Source of the DNA: Pseudonocardia broussonetiae
GTDB taxonomy: Bacteria > Actinomycetota > Actinomycetes > Mycobacteriales > Pseudonocardiaceae
Reading direction: 5' to 3'
Length of the DNA stretch: 64,000 nt
NCBI RefSeq assembly: GCF_013155125.1
Contig: NZ_CP053564.1
Location: 6,331,501-6,395,500 of the forward strand
The notes beneath the pieces were generated by a model. The model was not told where the DNA came from. It searched no databases and was given only the letters and a program-made list of their open reading frames with translations. Shown in pieces: positions 36,133 to 44,987 of this stretch. A program made the translations under genes and the position numbers. The stretch's first letter is position 1. Every line of letters begins with the position of its first letter.

Positions 36133-37881
36133 TTACAGCACCGCCTCGCGCCACCCGCGCAGCGAGCTGACCAGCGCCAGGCCCTCGGCGCGCAGCAGGT
36201 CCTCCGGCACCACCGTCCGCTCGGCGAGGCGCCCGGACTCCACCAGCACCGCCCGACCGACGCCGGGCAGGCAGCCGCTGCCCAGCGGCGGGGTCCACCA
36301 GCGGCCGTCCAGGCACACCGCCAGGTTCGCGATGCACGACTCGGTGACCTCGCCCCGCTCGTTGACCAGCAGCACGTCGTCGGCGTCGTGCCGGGCGCGA
36401 CGCACCTCGTAGACGTGGCGGCGGCTGGTCTTGTGGTGCGGCCAGCACTCCCCCGAGTCCACCGGCTCCCGGTCCAGCGCCAGACGCACCGGCCCCGGCG
36501 CCGTCGGCGGGACCGCGCCGATCTCGACGCCGACCTCCCCGTCGCGGTGGGCGGTGAGCCGGATCCGGGCGTCCCCGCCCGACGGCGGGCGGCGGCGCAG
36601 CGCCTCCTCCAGCGCCGCGCGCACGGCGTCGAGACGGAAGCGGAACCCGAAGTAGGACGCCGAAGCGGCCATCCGAGCCAGGTGCCGGTCCAGGTGCACC
36701 GGCCCGCGCACCGCGTCGAACCGCAGCGTCTCCACCAGGTGGAACTCCTCGGGCCGCGAGTGCAGGACCGCGGTCTTGGTGACGGACTCGGCGTGCTCGG
36801 CCGCCGGGTCCGAGCCCCACGTCACCCCGCCGCCGGTGCCGTAGGTCGCCACCCCGCGGGCTCGGTCGACGACGACGGTGCGGATCGCGACCGAGAACCG
36901 GGCCCGCACCGGCGCCGTCGACGGCCCGACGACGCCGACCGCGCCGCAGTACACCCCCCGCGGCTCGTCCTCCAGACCCGCGACCACGTCCATCGCGCTG
37001 ATCTTGGGCGCCCCGGTCACCGACCCACTGGGGAACAGCGCCCGGAACACCTCGACCAGACCCTGACCCGGCCGCAGCCGCGCCTGCACGTCCGAGGTCA
37101 GCTGGTGCACCGTCCCGAACCGCTCCGCCCGGCACAGCGCGGTCACCGCGACACTGCCGGTGACCGCGACGCGTGCCAGGTCGTTGCGGACCAGGTCGAC
37201 GATCATCACGTTCTCCGCCCGCTCCTTGCTGCTCGCCCGCAGCGCCGCCACCGCCACCGCGTCCTCGGCCACCGTCCGGCCCCGCGGCGCGGTCCCCTTC
37301 ATCGGGCGCATCAGGATCCGGTCGCCGCGCAGCTCGAAGAACAGCTCCGGGCTCGCGCTGGCGACCACCGTGCCGCCGAGGTCGAGCAGGGCGTGGTGCG
37401 CCCCGCGCTGGGCGTGGGCGAGGCGCGCGTACAGCTCCTGCGGCTCCTCGACGACCGGCGCGGTGACCCGCGCGGTGAGGTTGCACTGGTACACCTCACC
37501 CGCGGCGATCCGCTCCCGCACGGCGTCCACGGCCGCCTCGTACCGCGCGGCGTCCCAGCGCGGCTCCCAGCCCCATCGGGCCTGCCCGGTCGGCAGACCG
37601 ACCGCCGGGGCGGTCACCGGCTCGTCGGCGATCCCGAACCACACCAGCGGCAGGCCCGGCGCGGGCGGACGCGTCCGCAGCGCCGGGTCCAGCCCCGAGG
37701 CGGCCTCGTAGGCCACGAACCCGAACGCCCACGCCCCCGCCGCCGTCCGCCGCTCGACCTCGGCCAGCACCCCGACGACCTCGTCGGGCTCGTGCGCGAC
37801 CAGGCACTCACGGACGGCGCCGAACACCTGCGCGGTCCCGGTGGTCATGTCGTCGAAGCGGGCCCACGCACCGCCGCTCAC
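36133..37881 (-). CDS. pabB: Fused aminodeoxychorismate synthase I and 4-amino-4-deoxychorismate lyase
   Basis: The 582-residue protein joins a chorismate-binding domain (about 60-370; PMKGTAPRG, DLVRNDLARV, PSGSVTGAPK) to an aminotransferase class IV domain (about 380-582; catalytic Lys in HHKTSRRHVYE, ESCIANLAV). This gives p-aminobenzoate for folate from chorismate with an external glutaminase. The GTG start keeps the WARFDD block typical of the N-terminus. It is housekeeping and unrelated to the catabolic genes on both sides; it ends seven bases from the convergent TetR gene. Confidence 0.9.
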   Translation of the reverse strand: MSGGAWARFDDMTTGTAQVFGAVRECLVAHEPDEVVGVLAEVERRTAAGAWAFGFVAYEAASGLDPALRTRPPAPGLPLVWFGIADEPVTAPAVGLPTGQARWGWEPRWDAARYEAAVDAVRERIAAGEVYQCNLTARVTAPVVEEPQELYARLAHAQRGAHHALLDLGGTVVASASPELFFELRGDRILMRPMKGTAPRGRTVAEDAVAVAALRASSKERAENVMIVDLVRNDLARVAVTGSVAVTALCRAERFGTVHQLTSDVQARLRPGQGLVEVFRALFPSGSVTGAPKISAMDVVAGLEDEPRGVYCGAVGVVGPSTAPVRARFSVAIRTVVVDRARGVATYGTGGGVTWGSDPAAEHAESVTKTAVLHSRPEEFHLVETLRFDAVRGPVHLDRHLARMAASASYFGFRFRLDAVRAALEEALRRRPPSGGDARIRLTAHRDGEVGVEIGAVPPTAPGPVRLALDREPVDSGECWPHHKTSRRHVYEVRRARHDADDVLLVNERGEVTESCIANLAVCLDGRWWTPPLGSGCLPGVGRAVLVESGRLAERTVVPEDLLRAEGLALVSSLRGWREAVL

Positions 37882-37996
37882 ACCCGCACTCCGGGGACCG
37901 ACACCACGATGATCACCGGCGCAGTCTCACCGACTCCCCGACCCCGGGTGCGCACCGGGCCGGGCCAGGGTCGTCGGGCGGTACCGCGGGTCGGCG

Positions 37997-39457
37997 TCAG
38001 GGGCTCCCGAGCGCGGTCGCCGCCGCGATCCGTCCGAAGCAGAACGCCTCCGACAGGTTGGCGCCGTCGGCCGGGTAGAGCATGCCGATCGGCTGGCCCA
38101 GCTCGCCCGCCGCGAACAGGCCCGGGACCGGCTCCCCGTAGGGGTCCAGGACGCGCGCGGCGGCGTCGCGGCGCGGACCACCGGACGTGTTCGACCCCCC
38201 GGGGTAGAGCGGGACGCAGTAGTACGGCGGCGTGAGCGGCACGAGCGTCTCCGGGCCGCGACCGAGCGGGTCGGTGCCCGCGGCGCACGCCGTGTTGTAG
38301 TCGGCGACCGCGCGGTCCAGGGACGCCGGGTCCGGCATGCCGACCGCGGCACCCGCCTCGCCCGGGGTGGCGCCGGTGCCGATCCAGCCGCGCTCGATCT
38401 CGGCCGCGTTGTCGGGGCTCCAGTCGTAGAGCCCGACCCGGCACGCCCCGATGTGGGTCAGGGTCAGCGGGCCCGTCGCCCGGCGCCGCTCGTCGAAGAC
38501 CCAGTAGCTGGGGATGCGGGGGTAGCTGCCGCTCTCGTAGTCGTAGTGCAGCATCTCGTAGTAGTAGCCGTGGAGCAGCTTCGCCTGCATCGTCTCGTCG
38601 GCGTAGCGCCGGCCCTGCCGGTCGGTGATCAGGTAGCCGGGCGGGTCGATGTCGATGATGACGTTGAGCCAGCCGTCGTCGAGCGGGAAGTGCCCGATCG
38701 CGCGGCCCACCATCTGGTTCATGTGCCAGAGGTCGGCGCCCACGGCCTGGGCCATCCGCAGCCCGTCGCCGGTGTTGCCCGGGTTGCCGTAGAAGTGCAC
38801 CGGGTAGGCGCGCAGGTGGTCCTGCTTGGCCCGCTCGTCGAACTCGTAGCCCCCCGAGCACAGGACGACGCCGTGCCGCCCGGTGACGTCGCCCGCCGCG
38901 GTGCGCACCCCGCGCACCCGGCCGTCCTCCACCAGGAGCCGGGTGGCCGGGGACGACCAGCGGATCTCCACCCCGCGGCGGTGCACGGCCGCGAGGAGCG
39001 CGGCGAACAGCGTGTCGCCGCTGCCCGCCCCGGGGTCGAGGCGGCGCACCGCCGCTCCCGGCTGCCCCACCGAGATCGTCGACGCGCCCGGCAGCCCGGG
39101 GTGCTCGGCCGTGCCGATGGGCGAGAGCGTGACGCCCGCGGTGTCGGCCAGCCACGCGGCCAGGTCGACGGCGCGCTCGGACCACGCGGCGTTGACCGAC
39201 GGCGGGATCATGCCCCCGGAGCACGCGTCGAGGTAGCGCGCAGCCGCGGGCCCGTCGTCGGCCAGCATGACCAGGCCGCCCGACATGCGGGTGCTCGGCG
39301 TGTGGGCGTGCTCCGGCTGCTTCTCCAGGACCACGACCCGCGCCCCGGCGTCGTGCGCCGCGATCGCGGTCGCCGCGCCGGCCCCACCGAGCCCGACGAC
39401 CACGAGGTCGTACCCGTCCGACACCGTCACTCCCCCCGCAGCAGTGGGCGTGGACAT
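37997..39457 (-). CDS. FAD-binding dehydrogenase, fumarate reductase/3-ketosteroid dehydrogenase-like
   Basis: The 486-residue flavoprotein has an N-terminal FAD fold (DLVVVGLGGAGAATAI, about 17-32, with EK at the strand end), VVLCSGGYEFD and a C-terminal GLFAAGELGQPIGMLY and LSEAFCFGRIAA, as in flavocytochrome c and KstD-type dehydrogenases. It probably desaturates or reduces a ring or enoyl substrate. It is divergent from the SnoaL/LLM operon, sharing a 58-bp control region. Confidence 0.88.
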   Translation of the reverse strand: MSTPTAAGGVTVSDGYDLVVVGLGGAGAATAIAAHDAGARVVVLEKQPEHAHTPSTRMSGGLVMLADDGPAAARYLDACSGGMIPPSVNAAWSERAVDLAAWLADTAGVTLSPIGTAEHPGLPGASTISVGQPGAAVRRLDPGAGSGDTLFAALLAAVHRRGVEIRWSSPATRLLVEDGRVRGVRTAAGDVTGRHGVVLCSGGYEFDERAKQDHLRAYPVHFYGNPGNTGDGLRMAQAVGADLWHMNQMVGRAIGHFPLDDGWLNVIIDIDPPGYLITDRQGRRYADETMQAKLLHGYYYEMLHYDYESGSYPRIPSYWVFDERRRATGPLTLTHIGACRVGLYDWSPDNAAEIERGWIGTGATPGEAGAAVGMPDPASLDRAVADYNTACAAGTDPLGRGPETLVPLTPPYYCVPLYPGGSNTSGGPRRDAAARVLDPYGEPVPGLFAAGELGQPIGMLYPADGANLSEAFCFGRIAAATALGSP

Positions 39458-39466
39458 TAGTCGTTA

Positions 39467-39479
39467 GACGTATAACGTC
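39467..39479. promoter_or_regulatory. Palindromic operator between FAD dehydrogenase and NTF2/LLM operon
   Basis: GACGT-ATA-ACGTC is a perfect 13-bp palindrome, nested with CGTTA/TAACG (39462-39466 and 39473-39477). The surrounding 25 bp are AT-rich in a GC-rich setting. It lies only 9-35 bp from both start codons, so a bound regulator would control both directions. No regulator gene is adjacent. Confidence 0.55.
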
Positions 39480-39514
39480 ACAAGGGAACGCAGCACCCAG
39501 GGACGGGAGCCGAG

Positions 39515-39916
39515 ATGCCCGACGGACCCACCGCACCCGCCGAGCGGGCGGTCGAGCGCTTCCTGGCCGCCGTGCACGACCGCGACGCCGACGCCGCCGG
39601 GGCGTGCTTCGCCCCCGGCGCCCGGTACCGCAACGTGCCGCACGAGCCGGTGGTCGGACCGGAGGGCGTCGCCGCCCTGCTGCGCCCGGTCCTGGCGCGG
39701 TCCGAGGCCGTGCACTGGGAGGTCGTCACCGCCGCCTACGCCCCGGGACGGGCCTGGCTCGAGCGCGTCGACCGGTTCCGCGTCGACGGCGTCGAGCACG
39801 CCGTCGCCTGCAACGCGGTCGTCGAGATCGACCCGGGCACCGGGCTGATCACCGAGTTCCGCGACTACCTCGACCTCGGCGAGTGGCGCACCCGGACCGC
39901 GGGGGTGTTCGCGTGA
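39515..39916 (+). CDS. SnoaL-like NTF2-fold protein
   Basis: A 133-residue cone-shaped NTF2/SnoaL domain (ERFLAAVHDRDADAAGACFAP start; ITEFRDYLDLGEW end). Members act as small isomerases, hydrolases or dehydratases, but sequence does not say which. Its stop overlaps the LLM gene's GTG start (GTGA), tying the two together. Confidence 0.8.
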   Translation: MPDGPTAPAERAVERFLAAVHDRDADAAGACFAPGARYRNVPHEPVVGPEGVAALLRPVLARSEAVHWEVVTAAYAPGRAWLERVDRFRVDGVEHAVACNAVVEIDPGTGLITEFRDYLDLGEWRTRTAGVFA

Positions 39917-41007
39917 CCGCCCCGGCGAACCTGACCACCCTGCGCGTCCGCCGCTTCGGCGTCGGGCTCTACACCGGTCAGAAGGACGGCGGCGCCGACT
40001 ACGCCGACGCCGCCCCGCTCGCCGTCGCCGCCGAGGAGGCCGGGTTCGACTCCTTCTGGGTCACCGAGCACCACGGCCTGCCCGACGGCTACCTCCCCTC
40101 CCCGCTCGTCCTGGCCGCCGCCCTGTCCTCGGTCACCTCCCGGATCGCGCTCGGCACCGGGGTGCTGCTCGCCCCCCTGCACCACCCCGTGCGCCTCGCC
40201 GAGGACGCCGCCGTCGTCGACCGCCTCAGCTCCGGACGGCTGCTGCTCGGCCTGGGCATCGGCTACGCCGAGCACGAGTACCGCAACTTCGGCGTCGACC
40301 CCGCCACCCGCGGCGCCCGCCTCGACGCGCTCGTCACGGCCCTGCGCGACGCCTGGACCGGCGAGCCGTTCGACTCCCCCGCCCTCGGCCTCTCCGGCGT
40401 CCGGGTCACCCCCACCCCCACCGGGCACCTCCCCGTCTGGATCGGCGGCTACGCCCCGAACGCGGTCCGCCGCGCCGGCCTGCTCGCCGACGGCCACCTC
40501 GTCGGCAAGGGCGAACGCCACATCGTCACCGCCGCCTCCGAGCAGCTCGCGCAGGTGCGCGACCCGGCCGACCCCGGCTTCACCCGCGCCGTCAACGTCG
40601 CCTGCGTCCTCGACACCGGCGACGGCGCCGGGGACGCCGCGCGCCGGGCGTTCGCCCGGCAGCAGCGCGTCTACGAGCGCATGCAGGCCGGGCGCGAGGT
40701 CTACGCCGGGCTCGTCCCCGACCCCGCCGGCACCGACCCCGCCGGCACCGATCCCGCGGGCACGGGGGACGGCCTGGCCGCCGGCGGCATCGACCGCTAC
40801 ATCCAGGCCTCGGGCGACCCCGACCAGGTCACCGCCACGCTGCTCGGGCTGCTCGACGACCTCGCCGGCTGGGCGAACGTCCACCTCGTCCTGCGGTTCC
40901 TGTTCCCCGACCCCGACCTCGACGCCCAGCTGCGGCGCGTGCGGACGTTCGGCGAGCAGGTCCTGCCGGCGCTGCGCGCGCACGACACCCGGGAGGCCCT
41001 CGCATGA
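39913..41007 (+). CDS. LLM class flavin-dependent oxidoreductase
   Basis: The 364-residue TIM-barrel flavoprotein of the bacterial luciferase-like family has FDSFWVTEHHGLPDGY, LGTGVLLAPLHHPVRLAEDAAVVDRLSSGR and LPVWIGGYAPNAVRRAG. Members use reduced FMN or F420, for example in Baeyer-Villiger or ring monooxygenation. An odd insertion of five-residue repeats (DPAGT three times, 15-bp units near 40724-40765) sits before the C-terminal helices. It overlaps both neighbours by four bases. Confidence 0.88.
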   Translation: MTAPANLTTLRVRRFGVGLYTGQKDGGADYADAAPLAVAAEEAGFDSFWVTEHHGLPDGYLPSPLVLAAALSSVTSRIALGTGVLLAPLHHPVRLAEDAAVVDRLSSGRLLLGLGIGYAEHEYRNFGVDPATRGARLDALVTALRDAWTGEPFDSPALGLSGVRVTPTPTGHLPVWIGGYAPNAVRRAGLLADGHLVGKGERHIVTAASEQLAQVRDPADPGFTRAVNVACVLDTGDGAGDAARRAFARQQRVYERMQAGREVYAGLVPDPAGTDPAGTDPAGTGDGLAAGGIDRYIQASGDPDQVTATLLGLLDDLAGWANVHLVLRFLFPDPDLDAQLRRVRTFGEQVLPALRAHDTREALA

Positions 41008-41468
41008 CCCACCCGCTCCCCGTCGAGGACCGGCTCGCGACCGCCGACCTGATGTCGGACTACTGCGAGCTCGTCGACGCCTACGACATCGACGCCGTCG
41101 CGCTGCTGTTCACCCCGGACTGCGTCACCGACTACGGCCCGGGCCGGGGCGGGCGCGTGACCGGCCGCAACGCCGTGCGCGACCGCATCGCCGCCGGCCA
41201 GGCGCAGTTCCGCCGCACCCACCACCAGCTCGGGCAGAGCCGGCTGCGCCCGCACGCCGGCGACCCCGACCGCATCGACGCCGTCACCTACGTCACCGCC
41301 ACGCACGAGGAGTGGGACGGGCGGCAGTGGCGGGCGCACCTGCGCTACGTCGACGTCGTGGTCCGCACCGCCGACGGGTGGCTGCTCGCCGAGCGCCGGG
41401 TGCACGCCGCCGTGATCGAGGGACGGCCCGAGATCGAGTGGGTGTGGGTGGAGCGCCGCACCCCCTGA
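41004..41468 (+). CDS. SnoaL-like NTF2-fold protein, second copy
   Basis: The 154-residue protein (MSDYCELVDAYDIDAVALLF, then ATHEEWDGRQWRAHLRYVDV) belongs to the SnoaL_4/dioxygenase-beta-like NTF2 group. It starts in an ATGA overlap with the LLM gene, so the three genes form one translational unit. It may be a dehydratase or partner protein; no catalytic residues are certain. Confidence 0.8.
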   Translation: MTHPLPVEDRLATADLMSDYCELVDAYDIDAVALLFTPDCVTDYGPGRGGRVTGRNAVRDRIAAGQAQFRRTHHQLGQSRLRPHAGDPDRIDAVTYVTATHEEWDGRQWRAHLRYVDVVVRTADGWLLAERRVHAAVIEGRPEIEWVWVERRTP

Positions 41469-41491
41469 CCGCGCCGAGCCGACCCGGCGGG

Positions 41492-42274
41492 TCAGGTGAT
41501 GCCCAGCAGGCGGGCGAGGTTGCCGCCGAGGACGGCGTCGGTGTCGTCGTCGGACAGGCCCAGCGCCCGGATCGCCTCGATCTCGGCGGCGGGGTCGGCC
41601 ATCGGCCAGTCGGAGGCGAACACGATCCGCTCCGGCCCGTGCTTCTCCACCGCGGCCCGGACCCGCCCCGGGGCGAGCGTGGCCAGCGAGGGCGGCCACG
41701 ACGTGTCGAGGTGCACCGGCAGCCCGACGACGGTCTCGACCGCCTCCTCGAAGCGCTTGTAGCCGCCGAAGTGGCACGCGACGACGTCGAGCCGCGGGAA
41801 CTGCCGCACGATGTCGGCCAGCATCGCGGGGCTGCACCGCTCGCCGGGGTCCGTGCCCGCCGCGCCGACGTGGATGATCACCGCGAACTCCCCGGACATC
41901 GCGTCGAGGGTGGCGAGCAGCCGCGGGTCGTCTAGGCGCAGGTCCTGGAACATCGGGTGCACCTTGGCGCCCTTGAGCCCGTGGGCGCGCAGGCTCGCCA
42001 CGTTCTCCTCCGGCGACAGTCCCGGGTGCACCGACCCGAAGCCCACGAACCGCGACGGGTCCAGGGAGCCGGCGAACCGGTTGGCGTTGTCGACGCGGTC
42101 CGGGGTGTTCGCCACGCCCAGGCAGACCGAGCGGTCCACCCCGGACGCGGCCATCACCTCGGTGAGGCTGCCGACCGTGCCGTCGCCGAACCTCTTCAGG
42201 TCGGCGGGCGACCCCGCGATGGCCTTGCGCGCGACCCGGTCCGGGTAGACGTGCGTGTGCCCGTCGATGATCAC
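41492..42274 (-). CDS. Amidohydrolase family (TIM-barrel) hydrolase
   Basis: The 260-residue metal-dependent hydrolase begins IIDGHTHVYPDR (H6, H8), has AVIIHVGA, VACHFGG and ends IVFASDWPMADP with the metal Asp. It is a short amidohydrolase_2 protein, possibly a lactonase or decarboxylase. The GTG start overlaps the SDR stop (GTGA). It is the last gene of the minus-strand operon. Confidence 0.85.
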   Translation of the reverse strand: MIIDGHTHVYPDRVARKAIAGSPADLKRFGDGTVGSLTEVMAASGVDRSVCLGVANTPDRVDNANRFAGSLDPSRFVGFGSVHPGLSPEENVASLRAHGLKGAKVHPMFQDLRLDDPRLLATLDAMSGEFAVIIHVGAAGTDPGERCSPAMLADIVRQFPRLDVVACHFGGYKRFEEAVETVVGLPVHLDTSWPPSLATLAPGRVRAAVEKHGPERIVFASDWPMADPAAEIEAIRALGLSDDDTDAVLGGNLARLLGIT

Positions 42275-43020
42275 AGCTTGTTCACCTCTCCGCCGTCGAA
42301 GACGACCACCGAGCCGGTCATGAAGTCCGACAGCGGGCTCGCCAGGTAGCAGACCAGCGGCCCGAACTCCTCGGTCCGGCCCATCCGGCCCGCCGGGATC
42401 TTCCGCAGCCGCCGCGTCAGCGTCTCGGGGTCGTCGAGGACCGCGGACTGGGCGTCGGTCTCGAAGGCGCCCGGCGCGATCGCGGTGACCTGGACCCCGA
42501 ACCGCCCCCACTCCGCCGCGAGCGCCTTCGTGAACTGCAGGACCGCGCCCTTGGACGCGGAGTAGGACACCAGCACCGGTTTGCCGTTGATCCCCGACGT
42601 GCTCGCGATGTTGATGATCTTGCCGGAGCGCTGGGCGAGGAAGTGCCTGCCCGCGGCCCGGGAGAGCACCGCGGGCGCGCGGACGTTGACGTCGAACACC
42701 TCGTCCCACTGCTCCTGCGGCTGGTCGACGAACCGTCCCGCCGGGGCGATGCCCGCGTTGTTGACCACGACGTCGAGCCGGCCGAACCGCTCCACGGCGA
42801 GGTCGGCCAGCGCGGCCACCTCCTCGGCGGAGCGCATGTCGACGGTCGCGATCGCGATCCGGTCCGGGTCGGTCGCCCGCAGCTCCTCCAGGTCGCTCGT
42901 GGAGCGGGCCACGGCGAGCACCCGGACGCCCTCGGCGGCCAGCGCCGCGGCGGCGGCGCGCCCCAGGCCCCGGCTCGCGCCGGTCACGATGGCCGTCCGG
43001 CCCTCCAGACCGAGGTCCAT
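42271..43020 (-). CDS. Short-chain dehydrogenase/reductase
   Basis: The 249-residue classical SDR has VTGASRGLGR, NNAGIAP, the Ser of IASTSG and YSASK. Its ATG overlaps the upstream ligase stop by one base (TGATG). It could oxidise a hydroxyacyl-CoA or hydroxy-ring intermediate between the ligase and the downstream hydrolase. Confidence 0.88.
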   Translation of the reverse strand: MDLGLEGRTAIVTGASRGLGRAAAAALAAEGVRVLAVARSTSDLEELRATDPDRIAIATVDMRSAEEVAALADLAVERFGRLDVVVNNAGIAPAGRFVDQPQEQWDEVFDVNVRAPAVLSRAAGRHFLAQRSGKIINIASTSGINGKPVLVSYSASKGAVLQFTKALAAEWGRFGVQVTAIAPGAFETDAQSAVLDDPETLTRRLRKIPAGRMGRTEEFGPLVCYLASPLSDFMTGSVVVFDGGEVNKL

Positions 43021-44561
43021 CACCGCTCCCCCGACGTGGTGGCGATCTCGACGACGGCCCGCTTGGCGATCTTGCCGACCGCGTTCTTGGGCAGCGAGTC
43101 GAGCGTGATCACCCGCTCCGGGACCTTGATCGTCGGCAGCCCGGCCGCCCGGCAGTGCTCCTGCAGCGCGGCCTCGTCGACCGACGCCCCGCCCCGCAGG
43201 GCGACGGCGGCCAGCACCGACTCGCCCCACTCCCGGTCGGGCAGGCCGACGACCGCGGCCTCCAGCACCGCGGGGTGGGAGTAGAGCACGTTCTCGATCT
43301 CCGACGGCGTGATGTTGTAGCCGCCCCGGATGATGAGGTCCTTCTTGCGGTCGACGATGTAGAGGTAGCCCTGGTCGTCGAACTGCCCGATGTCGCCCGA
43401 GTGCACCCACCCGTCGACCAGCGTCTCGGCCGTCTTCTCCGGGTTCCGGTGGTAGCCCAGCATCGTGTACGGCGTGTGGAACAGGACCTCGCCCCGCTCG
43501 CCGGTGGCGCAGTCGCGACCCTCGTCGTCGACCACCCGGACGTCGGTGAGGAACGAGGGCCGCCCGGCCGACGCGGTCAGCCCGGTGCGCCCGGCCGCGA
43601 TCAGCCGGTGGTCGTCCTGGCGCAGCATGGTCGCGATCGAGGCGACCTCGGCCATCCCGTAGAGCTGGCTGAACACCGGCCCGTAGCGCTGCACCAGCTC
43701 CGTGACGCGGTCGGGCGCGATCGGCGCCGCGCCGTAGCCGATCGAGGTGAGCGTGGCCAGCTCGGACGGGGCGGTCCCGGCCTCCAGCAGGCGGTACAGC
43801 ATCGTCGGCACGAGGTAGCTGTGCGTCGCCCCGCGCTTGGTCGCCTCGGCGGCGAACTCTCCGGGATCGAACCCGCGGGCGTCGAGGAACCCCACCGCGC
43901 CCCCCAGGAAGAAGGTCGGCGCGAGGGTGATCTGCACGCTCGAGTTGTGCGGGATCGCGGTGAGCCAGCGCGAGGAGGCCGACATCCCGTACTCGAGCCC
44001 CGCGACCATCGCGTGCGTCGCGACGGCCCGGGCGTCGAAGAGGATGCCCTTGGGGGCCCCGGTCGTGCCGCTGGTGTAGACGATGCAGAACTCGTCGCCC
44101 GGGCGGCGGGCGTGCACCGTGGGCGGCGGCGCGGACGAGGCGGCGAGCAGCGACCCGTAGCCGGCGTCGGACGGGTCGTCGACGTCGAGGACGGCGAGGT
44201 CGAACTCGGCGGCCAGCTCGGCGGCCAGCTCGCGGAAGGGCGCCTCGGTGACCAGCACGCGGGCGCCGGCGTTGCCGAAGATCGACCGGTACTCCTCGTG
44301 GCTCATCCGGAAGTTGAGGCCGCAGTAGACGGCCCCCGCCTTCGCGCAGCCGGCGATCGCCTCGGCGACCTCGAGCCGGTTGCGCAGCAGGACCGCGACC
44401 CGGTTCCCCGGGCGCACCCCGAACCGGCCCTGCAGCGTGTGGGCGAGCCGGTTGGTGCGCTCGTCGAGCTCGGCGTAGGTCAGCGACCGGTCGCCGTCGA
44501 ACGCCGCGACCGCGCGCGGCGTGCTCCGGGCGTGCGCCAGTACCGCGACACCGATGTCCAT
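43020..44561 (-). CDS. AMP-dependent acid-CoA ligase
   Basis: The 513-residue ANL ligase has IVYTSGTTGAPKGI, YGMAE, VHSGDIGQFDDQGYLYIVDRKKD and the terminal PKNAVGKIAKR. It activates a carboxylic acid as a CoA ester. AGAGGA precedes the ATG. With the Rieske ferredoxin and amidohydrolase upstream and the SDR downstream it forms one long same-strand cluster. Confidence 0.9.
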   Translation of the reverse strand: MDIGVAVLAHARSTPRAVAAFDGDRSLTYAELDERTNRLAHTLQGRFGVRPGNRVAVLLRNRLEVAEAIAGCAKAGAVYCGLNFRMSHEEYRSIFGNAGARVLVTEAPFRELAAELAAEFDLAVLDVDDPSDAGYGSLLAASSAPPPTVHARRPGDEFCIVYTSGTTGAPKGILFDARAVATHAMVAGLEYGMSASSRWLTAIPHNSSVQITLAPTFFLGGAVGFLDARGFDPGEFAAEATKRGATHSYLVPTMLYRLLEAGTAPSELATLTSIGYGAAPIAPDRVTELVQRYGPVFSQLYGMAEVASIATMLRQDDHRLIAAGRTGLTASAGRPSFLTDVRVVDDEGRDCATGERGEVLFHTPYTMLGYHRNPEKTAETLVDGWVHSGDIGQFDDQGYLYIVDRKKDLIIRGGYNITPSEIENVLYSHPAVLEAAVVGLPDREWGESVLAAVALRGGASVDEAALQEHCRAAGLPTIKVPERVITLDSLPKNAVGKIAKRAVVEIATTSGER

Positions 44562-44588
44562 GTCGTCCTCTCAGGGGGGCCGGGCGGG

Positions 44589-44987
44589 TCAGACGTAGAG
44601 GACGACGTCGTCGCCCTCGGCGCGGACCTCGTAGACGCGGACCCGCAGCCGGCCCATGTCGACCAGCGGGCGTCCGGTGTCGAGCCGGAACTCGTAGCCG
44701 TGCCACGGGCACACCACGAACTCGTTGTGCCGGCCGTAGGAGTACTCGTGCGGCGCGCTGTCCTGCATCGTCCCCTTGACCACGCCCTCGCAGAGCGGCG
44801 CGCCGTGGTGCGGGCAGCGGTTCATCAGCGCGTGCAGGCGGCCGTCGACGTTGAGCACGCCGATCGACCGGCCGTCGATCTCGACGATCCGGCGGCTGCC
44901 CGGGGGCAGCTCGGCGAGGGTGGCGACGACGTGCCGGGTGCCCTCGGGCGCGGCGGTGGTGGCGGTGCCGGTGGTCGCGTCAGTCAA
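44589..44987 (-). CDS. Rieske [2Fe-2S] protein
   Basis: The 132-residue protein has one Rieske centre: C58 and H60 (NRCPHHG), C93 and H96 (VVCPWHGYEF). It is a small soluble ferredoxin-type carrier, or a stand-alone Rieske domain for an oxygenase. The start is a TTG at 44987, supported by GGAG six bases upstream and overlapping the amidohydrolase stop by eight bases. It might serve the orphan island dioxygenase, which lacks a ferredoxin, but that is speculation. Confidence 0.85.
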   Translation of the reverse strand: MTDATTGTATTAAPEGTRHVVATLAELPPGSRRIVEIDGRSIGVLNVDGRLHALMNRCPHHGAPLCEGVVKGTMQDSAPHEYSYGRHNEFVVCPWHGYEFRLDTGRPLVDMGRLRVRVYEVRAEGDDVVLYV

